A stretch of DNA of 64,000 nt from Ferrimonas aestuarii (GCF_005116665.1 NZ_SWCJ01000008.1:88341-152340), one strand, 5' to 3'. Numbered from the stretch's first letter, positions 41,886 through 50,550 are shown. The notes: generated by a model not told the origin, from the sequence alone. Numbers and translations are program-made.

Positions 41886-42671
41886 GTGAGTTCTGCACTG
41901 TGGATCAGTAAAACCGGTCTGGCTGCCCAAGACACCAAAATGACCACCATTGCCAACAACTTGGCAAACGTAAACACCACTGGATTTAAAAAAGATCGAG
42001 TGGCTTTTAATGACCTGTTTTATCAAGTAGAGCGTCAGCCAGGTGGTCAGATTGATCAGCTTAATGACCTGCCTTCCGGATTGCAGCTTGGTACCGGCGT
42101 TCGAGTGGCTGGTACCCAAAAAGTGTTCACTACCGGAGCGATGAACACAACAGGTCAACAATTGGATATCGCCATTGAAGGCCAAGGCTTTTTTCAAGTC
42201 GAAATGCCTACCGGAGAGCTGGCGTATTCACGAGATGGACAATTTTATCGTAATGCCGACGGTGCGATGGTGACTGCCGGTGGCCTACCGTTGACACCAC
42301 AAATCACCATACCTGAAGAAGCGGTGACTGTGACCATTGGTACTGATGGCATGGTTAGCGCCCAAATGGCTGGTCAAACCGATGCAGAAGAGCTAGGTCA
42401 GATCACTTTGGTGAACTTTATTAATCCAGCTGGCCTTGAGGCCATGGGTGATAACTTGTTCAGTGAAACCGGCGCGTCTGGGGTGGCGATTGAGGGCGTA
42501 GCTGGTGAGCAGGGAATGGGCTTGCTTCGTCAAGGCTCACTAGAGGGCGCGAACGTCAACGTGGTTGAGGAGATGGTTGAGATGATTTCGACTCAACGCG
42601 CGTATGAGATGAACGCAAAAGTCCTGACTGCGTCGGATGAGATGATGCAGTTCCTGAATCAGACGGTGTAA
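41886..42671 (+). CDS. flgG: Flagellar distal rod protein FlgG (lateral system)
   Basis: 261 residues, GTG start with AAGGAG upstream. FlgG signatures are present in order: LWISKTGLAAQDTKMTTIAN, NLANVNTTGFKKDRVAFNDL, FYQVERQPGG, TGQQLDIAIEGQGFFQVEMP, and the C-terminal RQGSLEGANVNVVEEMVEMI, then STQRAYEMNAKVLTASDEM. The FYQ insertion after the N-helix is the segment that makes FlgG rigid and distinguishes it from FlgE. Length equals the family norm (~260). Confidence 0.95.
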   Translation: MSSALWISKTGLAAQDTKMTTIANNLANVNTTGFKKDRVAFNDLFYQVERQPGGQIDQLNDLPSGLQLGTGVRVAGTQKVFTTGAMNTTGQQLDIAIEGQGFFQVEMPTGELAYSRDGQFYRNADGAMVTAGGLPLTPQITIPEEAVTVTIGTDGMVSAQMAGQTDAEELGQITLVNFINPAGLEAMGDNLFSETGASGVAIEGVAGEQGMGLLRQGSLEGANVNVVEEMVEMISTQRAYEMNAKVLTASDEMMQFLNQTV

Positions 42672-42681
42672 GGAGTTTACC

Positions 42682-43347
42682 GTGAGAGTTTGGATTGTTG
42701 CCTTGGTGCTGTGCTTGTCTGGATGTGCCAGTCATTTCCCAGAAACGCCACCTGAGCCGGACACCCCGGATTGGGCGCCACCGACTATCGACTACAGCCT
42801 TCCAGAGGCAAAACATGGCAGCCTGTACCGCCCTGGTTTCATGCTGACTTTGTTTAAAGATAAGCGGGCGTTTCGAGAGGGCGACATCCTTACTGTTAAT
42901 TTGGACGAGCGAACTCAAGCCAGTAAACAAGCGGATACCCAAACCAGCAAATCTTCAGCGTTAAACGGCAATGGCGAAGCCAGTTTCGGCAATGGCGATA
43001 GTTACAGTGGCCAAGGTTCTCTAGGGGTTGGCTCCACCTACTCAGGTAACGGACGTTCGAGTCAGCAGAACCAGTTGTCTGGGTCCATTACGGTAACCGT
43101 TGCCAAAGTGCTACCTAACGAGGTGCTGCTGATCCGTGGAGAGAAATGGCTACGTTTGAATCAAGGCGACGAATACCTTCGTCTTGTGGGTTTGGTTCGA
43201 ATCGATGACATTGGTAATGACAATACCTTGTCTTCTCAGCGTATCGCCGATGCTCGGATTGTTTATGGTGGCAAAGGTGCCATTGCCGACAGCAACTCCA
43301 TGGGCTGGGCGGCTCGCTATTTCAATAGTCCTTGGTTCCCAATGTAG
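42682..43347 (+). CDS. flgH: Flagellar L-ring lipoprotein FlgH (lateral system)
   Basis: 221 residues, GTG start after AAGGAG. Lipoprotein signal [15 protein letters not shown] with Cys15 as lipidation site. The mature part carries [40 protein letters not shown], a Gly/Ser-rich low-complexity loop, and [40 protein letters not shown], the FlgH core. It forms the outer-membrane bushing. The next gene, flgI, starts 5 bp later. Confidence 0.94.
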   Translation: MRVWIVALVLCLSGCASHFPETPPEPDTPDWAPPTIDYSLPEAKHGSLYRPGFMLTLFKDKRAFREGDILTVNLDERTQASKQADTQTSKSSALNGNGEASFGNGDSYSGQGSLGVGSTYSGNGRSSQQNQLSGSITVTVAKVLPNEVLLIRGEKWLRLNQGDEYLRLVGLVRIDDIGNDNTLSSQRIADARIVYGGKGAIADSNSMGWAARYFNSPWFPM

Positions 43348-43352
43348 GTTTT

Positions 43353-44456
43353 ATGATGCGTCTACTCGTATTGCTACTCAGTTTACTTTCCTTCGGGATT
43401 TTCGCCGCGCCTCAGACTCGTCCGCTGATGGATCTGGTTGACGTTCAAGGCATCCGAAATAACCAGTTGGTCGGTTATGGATTGGTGGTGGGGTTGTCTG
43501 GCTCAGGGGATCGCAGCCAGGTTAAGTTTACCGCCCAGTCTGTTGTCAATATGTTGAAGCAGTTTGGGGTGCAGATTGATGGCACCTCAGATCCTAAGCT
43601 GAAAAACGTCGCCGCGGTTGCCATTCATGCCACGGTGCCGCCTCTGGCAAGCCCTGGTCAACAGTTGGATATCACGGTGTCCTCCTTGGGAGATGCAAAG
43701 AGCTTACGAGGCGGCACATTATTGCTAACCCCACTGCGAGGGGTTGATGGTGAAGTATACGCCGTTGCTCAGGGAAACTTGGTGGTTGGCGGTATGACGG
43801 CGGAAGGAAAAAATGGTTCATCAGTAACCATTAACGTCCCCACCGTAGGCACCATTCCCAATGGTGCGTTGATTGAGCAGAGTATTCCGAGCAGCTTTCT
43901 AGAGGATTCAGACGTTATTTTGAATTTGAAAAAGCAGAGCTTTAAGACTGCTCGAAACATCGAACGGGTGATCAATCGTCAATTCGGACCGAATGTGGCT
44001 CAGGCGCAAAGTAACGCCAAAGTGCGGGTGACTGCGCCGGAAGACCCTCGCCAGAGAGTGACCTTTATGTCGATGCTCGAAGAGCTCGAAATCGAACCAG
44101 GAAGGCAACCAGCACGGGTGGTGTTTAACAGCCGAACCGGCACTGTGGTGATGGGAGCCGATGTCCGAGTTCATAAAGCGGCAGTGGCCCATGGCACTCT
44201 TACTGTAGCAATTGTCGAGCAGCCGCAGGTAAGCCAACCAAATGCTTTTGGCGGCGGTGATACCGTGGTGACGAACAACAGCACCATCGACATCGATCAG
44301 GGCGACGGAAAAATGTTTGTTTGGCCTGAGGGCACATCATTGGAAGAGATCGTTAAAGCGGTTAACTCTTTGGGCGCAGCCCCAGCGGATTTAATGGCTA
44401 TTTTACAGGCGCTTGAAGAAGCAGGCGCGCTGGATGCGGAGCTAGTAGTTATCTAA
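43353..44456 (+). CDS. flgI: Flagellar P-ring protein FlgI (lateral system)
   Basis: 367 residues. Signal peptide [15 protein letters not shown], then the highly conserved [20 protein letters not shown] and [20 protein letters not shown], and further FlgI blocks [20 protein letters not shown] and [20 protein letters not shown]. FlgI forms the ring in the peptidoglycan layer, assisted by FlgA. The start is one of two adjacent ATGs (43353, 43356); an in-frame upstream start inside flgH is unlikely. The stop overlaps the flgJ start by one base. Confidence 0.95.
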   Translation: MMRLLVLLLSLLSFGIFAAPQTRPLMDLVDVQGIRNNQLVGYGLVVGLSGSGDRSQVKFTAQSVVNMLKQFGVQIDGTSDPKLKNVAAVAIHATVPPLASPGQQLDITVSSLGDAKSLRGGTLLLTPLRGVDGEVYAVAQGNLVVGGMTAEGKNGSSVTINVPTVGTIPNGALIEQSIPSSFLEDSDVILNLKKQSFKTARNIERVINRQFGPNVAQAQSNAKVRVTAPEDPRQRVTFMSMLEELEIEPGRQPARVVFNSRTGTVVMGADVRVHKAAVAHGTLTVAIVEQPQVSQPNAFGGGDTVVTNNSTIDIDQGDGKMFVWPEGTSLEEIVKAVNSLGAAPADLMAILQALEEAGALDAELVVI

Positions 44457-44857
44457 TGAAAATCGAATCTGCCAATTACCTTCAACATCTGGATGCCAAC
44501 ACTCTGATCTCAAAACATGGTCAAGATGGCGCGATTCAAGCGGTGAGCGAGCAGTTTGAAGCTCAGTTTTTACAAACGGTACTTAAACATATGCGTTCGG
44601 CCAATGAGGTGCTGGCTGCGGAAGATAGCGCGTTATCCTCCATGGGCGATTCGGTGTTTCAGGACATGTATGACTCTCAGCTGGCGTTATCTCTCAGTGG
44701 AAAAACCGGCTCGCCTCTGGTTGAAGCACTGACCAAACAATTGGGTGGGGAATTTAAGTCAGAGACTTCCGCTGTCGCTATAGAACCACAACAACCGACA
44801 ACCAAAGCGATGCAACAAGCGGTAATTCTCCCCTTTGTTGTTAAGGACGCAGTATGA
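44456..44857 (+). CDS. flgJ: Rod-cap protein FlgJ lacking the muramidase domain (lateral system)
   Basis: 133 residues, against ~310-320 for two-domain FlgJ of enterobacteria. Only the N-terminal rod-capping domain is present: VSEQFEAQFLQTVLKHMRSA, then SMGDSVFQDMYDSQLALSLS. There is no trace of the C-terminal glucosaminidase (GH73) part; the frame ends at the flgK start (ATGA overlap), so this is a natural single-domain form and not a truncation by mutation. Rod penetration of the cell wall would need a separate lytic enzyme, which is not encoded in this cluster. Confidence 0.92.
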   Translation: MKIESANYLQHLDANTLISKHGQDGAIQAVSEQFEAQFLQTVLKHMRSANEVLAAEDSALSSMGDSVFQDMYDSQLALSLSGKTGSPLVEALTKQLGGEFKSETSAVAIEPQQPTTKAMQQAVILPFVVKDAV

Positions 44858-46224
44858 GTAACATGTTGAACATTGGCATGTCTGGCATTTATGCCAGCCA
44901 AGCGGCCCTGAACGTCACCTCTAACAATATCGCCAACGCCGCTGTACCTGGTTACAGCCGTCAGCAGGTGATGCTGGAGTCGTCCATGCACGGCCCTTAT
45001 GGCGGCGGCGTGAGCGTCACCGGTGTGCGTCGAATTGCTGATCAGTACCTAGTTGAACAGGTGTGGACATCCCAAACGACTGCGTCCTACTACGAAACTC
45101 AAGCGAGTTATTACGGGCAGGTCGAACAGGTGTTTGGAGCCGATGGTTCAAATATCTCAACTGGCTTGGACAGTTTGTTTGCGGCGTTAAATGCGAGCCT
45201 GTTAGCCCCCGATGACATTGCAACTCGTCAAGCAGTTCTGAATGAGGCGAGCAATCTAAGCCTACGATTCAATTCCATTGATGATGGTTTGCAGACGCAG
45301 CTTAACCAAATTGAAAGTCAGATGGGCGCATCGGTTTCTCAAGCGAATGTGTATCTGAATCAAATCTCGCGACTGAATGCGGAGGTGAAAAGCTTTGGTG
45401 GTTTGGATGGTACGCCGCCGGAGTTGCTCGACGAGCGAGATAATGCCATTGCAGAACTGTCTAAGTTGATGGATGTGACTGTGACGGATAACGCCGATGG
45501 CACGATCAATTTGTCGTTGCAGCAAGGTCAACCACTGGTGGTTGGCACCTCAGCGGCTGAGCTTAAGTACAGCCCGGATCCAACAAACCCTGAGATTGGT
45601 CAAGTTAGCTTGGATTTTGGTGACCAGAAGTTTCCTCTTAACGATGAGATGGGCGGCAGCATGGGTGCTCTGCTTGAATACCGAGATGACAGCCTAGCCG
45701 AATCTCAAAAGTTCATTGATGAGTTGGCAGTGGCTATTGCTGATGAGATGAATGCGGTATTCGCAGCGGGAACCGATCTTAATGGCAATCCGCCGACCTT
45801 GGATCTGTTTACCTACGACCCCAGTAATCCGGCGGGAACATTGAAGGTAAGCGATGGGTTTACAGCGGATATGTTGGCCTTTGGTAAAGACGGCACCCCA
45901 GGAGATAACTCGAATCTTCAAGATGCCATCGACTTAGCTAACAAGCCAATTCATTTTGCCTCATTGGGCGTTGATGCCACCATGGGGCAAGCTTATGCCA
46001 CCAAGTTGGGACAGCTTGGTTCTGAGAGTGCGCAAGCGAAAATGGATGCTCAGTCAAGTGGACAGTCTTTACTTCGTGCTCAGACGGAGTGGGCCAGCAG
46101 TAGCGGTGTAAACCTAGATGAAGAAGCGGTGAACTTGATTGTGTATCAGCAAGCATATCAAGCGAACTCTAAGGTGATTTCAACCGCCGACCAGCTGTTT
46201 CAATCTGTATTGAATGCGTTTTAG
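44854..46224 (+). CDS. flgK: Hook-filament junction protein FlgK/HAP1 (lateral system)
   Basis: 456 residues, shorter than the ~550 of Salmonella FlgK but normal for lateral versions. N-terminal D0 helix NIGMSGIYASQAALNVTSNN, IANAAVPGYSRQQVMLESSM and GGGVSVTGVRRIADQYLVEQ; a central region with ELLDERDNAIAELSKLMDVT; and C-terminal SSGVNLDEEAVNLIVYQQAY, QANSKVISTADQLFQSVLNA. It is secreted with help of FlgN. ATGA overlap with flgJ, and flgL follows after 8 bp. Confidence 0.94.
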   Translation: MSNMLNIGMSGIYASQAALNVTSNNIANAAVPGYSRQQVMLESSMHGPYGGGVSVTGVRRIADQYLVEQVWTSQTTASYYETQASYYGQVEQVFGADGSNISTGLDSLFAALNASLLAPDDIATRQAVLNEASNLSLRFNSIDDGLQTQLNQIESQMGASVSQANVYLNQISRLNAEVKSFGGLDGTPPELLDERDNAIAELSKLMDVTVTDNADGTINLSLQQGQPLVVGTSAAELKYSPDPTNPEIGQVSLDFGDQKFPLNDEMGGSMGALLEYRDDSLAESQKFIDELAVAIADEMNAVFAAGTDLNGNPPTLDLFTYDPSNPAGTLKVSDGFTADMLAFGKDGTPGDNSNLQDAIDLANKPIHFASLGVDATMGQAYATKLGQLGSESAQAKMDAQSSGQSLLRAQTEWASSSGVNLDEEAVNLIVYQQAYQANSKVISTADQLFQSVLNAF

Positions 46225-46232
46225 GAGTAATG

Positions 46233-47150
46233 ATGCGAGTATCTAATCAGTCGCTGTATATGAACAGTCTGTACAGTATGCAGAATACGACCGCTTCCTT
46301 AGGGGATAGCTTGTCAAAGATGTCCTTCGGTAAAAGTATCCTAAAGCCTTCAGACGACCCCATTGGTGCCGTGCAGGTATTAACGGTTCAGCGTGAGCAC
46401 GCTGCTACCGATCAGTATATGAAGAACATTGGTGCGGTATCGGATAGCTTGAGCCGAAACGAGAGCCACATGAGTACCATGGTGGACATTCAGAATCGGA
46501 TGCGAGAGATCGTTACCGCGGCAGGCAGTGGTACCACGTCTGCAGAAGATCGCCAAGCTTATGCCAATGAGCTTAAACAGCTTCAAGAGGCGATGGTCGA
46601 TCAAGCCAATGCTAAAGACGATAAAGGCAACTACATCTTCAGCGGCAATCAAACCGACGCTCCTGCGATATCGAAAGACGCATCTGGAAACTACGTATAT
46701 GGCGGTGACGGCAATAGCCGTAAAGTTCAAGTCTCTGACTCTACGTGGATCGAGGCCAATACCCCCGGGAGTGAACTGTTCTTCAGTGGTGGTGGTGATG
46801 ACATCTTCAATCAGTTGGATGATTTTATTACCGTTCTAGAGGATCCAACATTGACCCCTGGGGATGCGGCCTTTGATGGTGAGCTTGACCAGATGATGGA
46901 CTCATTGGACTCTACTTTAACCAGTGTTACTGGTGCCATGACCGACATTGGTGGTCGCCAAAATAGCCTTAGTTTGATGGAGTCTTCCCATCAAGATATG
47001 CAGCTATACAGTGAGCAGTTGATTGGTGAAATTGAAGGCTTGGATTATGCCGAAGCCGTGACCGAATATGAGACCATGCTGGTGGCGTTGCAGGTGACCC
47101 AACAAAGCTACGTCAAGATCAGTCAACTTTCGCTATTTAATGAGTTGTAA
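46233..47150 (+). CDS. flgL: Hook-filament junction protein FlgL/HAP3 (lateral system)
   Basis: 305 residues from ATG 46233, 5 bp after AGGAG; the ATG at 46230 is too close. The flagellin-like N-terminus is RVSNQSLYMNSLYSMQNTTA, then KPSDDPIGAVQVLTVQREHA, and the C-terminus is DYAEAVTEYETMLVALQVTQ then QSYVKISQLSLFNEL. It forms the adapter on which the filament would be built. This is the last gene with a clear flg identity; the unknown 336-residue gene follows after 3 bp. Confidence 0.94.
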   Translation: MRVSNQSLYMNSLYSMQNTTASLGDSLSKMSFGKSILKPSDDPIGAVQVLTVQREHAATDQYMKNIGAVSDSLSRNESHMSTMVDIQNRMREIVTAAGSGTTSAEDRQAYANELKQLQEAMVDQANAKDDKGNYIFSGNQTDAPAISKDASGNYVYGGDGNSRKVQVSDSTWIEANTPGSELFFSGGGDDIFNQLDDFITVLEDPTLTPGDAAFDGELDQMMDSLDSTLTSVTGAMTDIGGRQNSLSLMESSHQDMQLYSEQLIGEIEGLDYAEAVTEYETMLVALQVTQQSYVKISQLSLFNEL

Positions 47151-47153
47151 TTA

Positions 47154-48164
47154 ATGCTCTCTCCGGTTAATGAACCGCGCATTCCCGCAGTTGGTGGTCA
47201 GCCTAGATTAACCGCTGCGGCGACCACTACTCCCACTAGCGCCGCGATAGCGGCGCCAACCAACCTATTGGTGCCGTTGTCTCAGCACCGTTTAAGCAGC
47301 TATCAACGTTGGGAGAAAATTACCCAGCGTCACAAGTCTCTGCTGCTGGCCGAAGCCTCTGTTGGTGCCATCGGACCTCTACTCAAATTAATGAAGTCTT
47401 TCTATAAGGTAGTGAGTGAGGGTGGGGATGAGGCAAAAGAGGCGCGGAAGCGACAATTGTTGCATCGTCGAATTTTGTCTTTGCCAAACGGGTTTCAGGG
47501 AGAACCGCTGCTTGATAACCGCATGCAGATTCGCTTTTTCCAATCGCAACCGTCCAAGCGGATGTTCACTCTAGGCGGGGTGAACTTACTGACGGAGAAA
47601 TCCCGAATGGAGGAGATTCACTGTCGCCATCATTCGGTTTCCAAAGTCGTGCTTCCTGCGGGGGCCGAGCCGGTTGAGCTGATCAGGGTGCTGTCTAGCC
47701 TGATGTCCTCTTTTGGCATCAATGCTGAAGTACATCAGCAGAAGTTGACCTTTAGTTGCGATGAACCTGTGTGGCAGGGTTTGAATGGTCAGTTAATGAT
47801 GAGAGGCCAGGGACAGCGTCTGCCTGCTGGGGATTTTGTGCCAATTAAACTGGCTGAAGTTCATGCCTGGCAAGACCCTAAAGGTTGGCTGTTTTCGACT
47901 CATAGTGAGCGTCAAAAGTTACTTCCCCAAATTAAAGGAGTAATCGCTCAGTTAACTAGGCAATTAAATCAAGTCAGTTCGCTGTTATCGCAGCAGAAGC
48001 AGTTACTGGAAGGGGTAAAGGGCCAACTCGGTGCAGCTCAATTGGAAAGCAACTTGTTGGAGCTTAATAATCTGCTAACCGGGAATACCTTCTCCCAGCG
48101 AATCCGAAATCTAATGGCTCAGGCCAACGCCAGTCGCAATCAAACTCAGTCTTTACTCAAGTAG
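47154..48164 (+). CDS. Unknown flagellar-cluster protein at the lafW position
   Basis: 336 residues, start ATG 47154 only 3 bp after flgL, so co-transcribed. I do not recognise the family. Visible features: an Ala/Thr/Pro-rich N-terminal tail (~1-45), a basic helical stretch with KEARKRQLLHRRILSLPNGF, a middle alpha/beta part (MFTLGGVNLLTEKSRMEEIH, VLSSLMSSFGINAEVHQQKL), and a C-terminal helical coiled coil (QLTRQLNQVSSLLSQQKQLL onward). No signal peptide or membrane helix. E. coli Flag-2 has lafW, a proposed hook-associated gene, directly after lfgL; position and size suggest this is a counterpart, but that is inference from gene order. Export through the flagellar apparatus or a chaperone role are both possible. 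Confidence 0.6.
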   Translation: MLSPVNEPRIPAVGGQPRLTAAATTTPTSAAIAAPTNLLVPLSQHRLSSYQRWEKITQRHKSLLLAEASVGAIGPLLKLMKSFYKVVSEGGDEAKEARKRQLLHRRILSLPNGFQGEPLLDNRMQIRFFQSQPSKRMFTLGGVNLLTEKSRMEEIHCRHHSVSKVVLPAGAEPVELIRVLSSLMSSFGINAEVHQQKLTFSCDEPVWQGLNGQLMMRGQGQRLPAGDFVPIKLAEVHAWQDPKGWLFSTHSERQKLLPQIKGVIAQLTRQLNQVSSLLSQQKQLLEGVKGQLGAAQLESNLLELNNLLTGNTFSQRIRNLMAQANASRNQTQSLLK

Positions 48165-48170
48165 CCCATG

Positions 48171-48193
48171 TTGAGGCGCGTTTTGCGCTTCAA
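48171..48193 (+). terminator. Probable terminator of the flgB-flgL operon
   Basis: TTGAGGCGC (48171-48179) pairs with GCGCTTCAA (48185-48193) with one G-U pair and a 5-nt loop, 7 bp after the stop of the last gene. A second small GGGG-CAT-CCC stem followed by TTTT lies at 48196-48209 and may act with it. Confidence 0.5.
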
Positions 48194-48462
48194 TAGGGGC
48201 ATCCCTTTTCTCCCTATCTCCTCTGGTCAGGGACTCCGCAGTCTTGCCACTTTACTTGTGTTCAAAATACGGTGACAAATTAGGCGTTCGACGCGATTCG
48301 GATTTTAGTTTTTACTCCCCTAGGTCGCCTTTGCAGTGTAACGGTTAGGTTTAGCTTTGAAGCGGAAGTGCGCTTTCCTTACCGGCGGAATAATCAAGAG
48401 GCTTTGTCGCTATTTGTTCCGTATACGAATATTAAGTTTTTGTTTTTATTTTGTATTTACTG

Positions 48463-48480
48463 GTGGCATGAAATTCGCAT
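48463..48480 (+). promoter_or_regulatory. Candidate sigma-54 promoter of the fliD operon
   Basis: GTGGCAT-GAAAT-TCGCA fits TGGCAC-N5-TTGCW with two mismatches. The invariant GG (48465-48466) and GC (48477-48478) are exactly 10 bp apart. Transcription would start about 48490, 11 bp before the AGGAG ribosome binding site of fliD. Confidence 0.6.
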
Positions 48481-48510
48481 GGTGCTGCAGGTTAGCTACG
48501 AGGAGTTTGT

Positions 48511-49872
48511 ATGATTTCCGGAATGTCGGCATCGCAAATGGCACAACAACTGGTTTCAGTTGAGCGAGCTGCGAAGGATGGTTATTACGCCAATAAGAAA
48601 ACCAACTACACGGCTCAGAAAGACGCCTACGATCTTTTAGAAAAGTCACTGAAAGAGATGACCAAGGACCTAGAGTCTTTGGATAAGGACGCATTTAATG
48701 CGAAGTCCGGCAGTATCTCTGATGAAGACATCGCCAAAGTAAACGTTGGTGCAGACGCCCCAGCAGGTGATTACACCCTAGTTGTGGATCAACTGGCAAA
48801 AGCAAGCCAGTTGAGTGCGAGCTTTGCAGGGGAAGATGCCCCATTGCCAACCAGTGGCATTCTCGAGATCGAAGCTAACGGCGAAACCATGACCATCGAT
48901 TTCTCAGTCGTCAACGCCAGTGGTGATGGCAAGGTCTCCGGGCTGGTTAGCTACATAAATAACAATTCCGGGGATACCGGCGTACAGGCTTCCCTACTGA
49001 GAAAAGGTGATGGTTCAGTTGAGCTGATGCTCACGTCAAAAGAGACCGGAACTGCCAATGAAATCAAAGTGACTCAGGACGATTCCGGTTTTGGGTTTAC
49101 AACCATGGTTGCGGCTCAAGATGCCAAATTTTCATTGAATGGGGTCAGCATTACCAGCAGCACCAATTACGTTGAAAATGTGATTGATGGCATCAGCTTG
49201 GAGCTGACGGAAGCCCATGCTGCCGGCGAGTCCAGCACGATCACCGTCGGCAGTGATACCGAGTCCACCTCAAAGGCGGTGAACGATTTCGTTGACACCT
49301 TTAATACCTTGATGAGTCAACTGTCGTCTCTTACTCAGAGCATGGGCTCGACTTTAGAAGACGATTCATCAGATAGCGATAGTGAAGACTCCGAAGACGA
49401 TAAGAAATCTGAGACGAAGAAAATCTCTGAAGATCAGATTGGAATTCTGAAGGGCGATACGTCCATCCGCATGCTGAAATCCCGTTTACAGCAAGAGGTT
49501 TTCCAACCTTCTGCTAATGGCATGCGTCTATCCGACATTGGCATCGAGCTGGATCGAAGCGGAAAGCTAACGGTGGATGATAAGAAACTCGAAGAAGCGC
49601 TTAAATCCAATTCTTCCGCTGTTGAAGCGATGTTTACCGGGGATACCGGCTACATCAAGCGTATGGATAACATTGTTGACCCATACAGCGAGCGAGAAGG
49701 CTATATCGATCAAAAGCAGAAGAACATTGGCAACAATATCGAGCGTCTCGAGGAAGATATCAGCCGTTACGATCGTCAGATGACCAAAACCTATGAGCGT
49801 TATCTCGCTCAGTTTACTGCAATGGAACAATACGTAACCTCGATGCAAAGCACCGCGGGATTATTCTACTAA
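48511..49872 (+). CDS. fliD: Filament cap protein FliD/HAP2 (lateral LafB)
   Basis: 453 residues. The N-terminal region MSASQMAQQLVSVERAAKDG replaces the usual SGLD-IV-QLV start but aligns with it. The FliD_N and FliD_C regions follow (VNVGADAPAGDYTLVVDQLA; KSRLQQEVFQPSANGMRLSD, IGIELDRSGKLTVDDKKLEE), ending in the helix ERYLAQFTAMEQYVTSMQST. Around residues 284-310 there is an acidic low-complexity insert rich in Asp/Ser/Glu (coded near 49360-49430). The cap is needed to polymerise flagellin, so a flagellin must exist elsewhere if this system makes filaments. First gene of the fliD-S-T-K-L-fliA-motA-motB unit, with AGGAG at 5 bp. Confidence 0.92.
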   Translation: MISGMSASQMAQQLVSVERAAKDGYYANKKTNYTAQKDAYDLLEKSLKEMTKDLESLDKDAFNAKSGSISDEDIAKVNVGADAPAGDYTLVVDQLAKASQLSASFAGEDAPLPTSGILEIEANGETMTIDFSVVNASGDGKVSGLVSYINNNSGDTGVQASLLRKGDGSVELMLTSKETGTANEIKVTQDDSGFGFTTMVAAQDAKFSLNGVSITSSTNYVENVIDGISLELTEAHAAGESSTITVGSDTESTSKAVNDFVDTFNTLMSQLSSLTQSMGSTLEDDSSDSDSEDSEDDKKSETKKISEDQIGILKGDTSIRMLKSRLQQEVFQPSANGMRLSDIGIELDRSGKLTVDDKKLEEALKSNSSAVEAMFTGDTGYIKRMDNIVDPYSEREGYIDQKQKNIGNNIERLEEDISRYDRQMTKTYERYLAQFTAMEQYVTSMQSTAGLFY

Positions 49873-49883
49873 TAGGAAGCACT

Positions 49884-50264
49884 ATGTTTGCTGAGCAAGA
49901 CCCTTTTAATGCGTACAAGGCAACGAGCTTAGATGCTCGAGCCGCAGCCGCAAACCAACACGAAATGGTTCGTATGCTGCTTGATGGCCTACTCGAAGAG
50001 CTGGCCCGTGCCGAGGGGCATATTCATGAAAAACAGTTTGAAGCCAAAGGGTTGAGCCTGCAGAAGTGCATCAACATTGTTCATGGATTAGATAGCATGC
50101 TGGACCTGGAAAATGGCGGGGAAGTGGCTACCAACTTACATCGTTTGTATGAGTACAGCAGCAACCAACTGCTGCTTGCCAGCGTGAAAAATGATGCCAG
50201 TGAACTATCAGCAGTAGTAAGAGTGATAAACGATGTCAGAGCCGGTTGGGAAAATCTCAATTAA
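49884..50264 (+). CDS. fliS: Flagellin chaperone FliS (lateral LafC)
   Basis: 126 residues, the usual size. FliS motifs: AYKATSLDARAAAANQHEMV, RMLLDGLLEELARAEGHIHE, and SLQKCINIVHGLDSMLDLEN followed by GGEVATNLHRLYEYSSNQL. It binds the flagellin C-terminus in the cytosol before export. Its presence, like that of FliD, implies a cognate flagellin even though none is encoded in the window. The 3' end overlaps fliT by 32 bp. Confidence 0.93.
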   Translation: MFAEQDPFNAYKATSLDARAAAANQHEMVRMLLDGLLEELARAEGHIHEKQFEAKGLSLQKCINIVHGLDSMLDLENGGEVATNLHRLYEYSSNQLLLASVKNDASELSAVVRVINDVRAGWENLN

Positions 50265-50550
50265 ACAGTGGCAGAAATTTGGCCTAGCTCTGGAGCAATT
50301 TGCTGCAAAAGAAGACTGGGCTCGCGTTGCATTGATTGATCAAAAGCTACGCCAGCTGCTGATTCAAGTCGGTAAGCCCGACGACGAAGAGCAGCGGCAA
50401 GCGCGCATGGAATTGGCCAAGGTTCATCGAAAGGTTTTGAATCAATTAATCACCTCCAAAGAGGATTTGTCCCAAAAGATGAAACAGTTTCAAACCAGCC
50501 GCGAAGGCCTGTCGGCTTATCATCAAACGGAGTTAAGTGGTGAACGTTGA
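50233..50550 (+). CDS. fliT: FliT-like flagellar chaperone (lateral LafD)
   Basis: 105 residues, all helical. It starts inside the end of fliS (ATG 50233; 32-bp overlap) and ends overlapping the fliK start. Segments such as KISIKQWQKFGLALEQFAAK and EDWARVALIDQKLRQLLIQV fit the FliT/LafD pattern of a small chaperone for FliD, though sequence conservation is low. The call rests on gene order fliD-fliS-X-fliK, size and helical composition; alternative: an unrelated small cytosolic protein. Confidence 0.7.
   Translation: MSEPVGKISIKQWQKFGLALEQFAAKEDWARVALIDQKLRQLLIQVGKPDDEEQRQARMELAKVHRKVLNQLITSKEDLSQKMKQFQTSREGLSAYHQTELSGER

Larger units (their letters stand above)
48165..48510. other. Non-coding gap where lateral flagellin (lafA) is expected
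   Basis: 346 bp between the 336-residue gene and fliD. No flagellin start, flagellin C-terminus or frameshifted remnant could be read in any frame. The one open frame on the + strand (48357-48563) runs into fliD out of frame and looks non-coding. The gap contains a hairpin (48171-48193), probably ending the flgB operon, and a sigma-54-like promoter (48463-48480). Confidence 0.6.

Noticed and set aside
48357..48563. 68-codon open frame in the gap before fliD, considered as a flagellin remnant
   Set aside because: Its translation is Cys/Arg/Phe-rich, has no flagellin helix pattern and runs into fliD in another frame.
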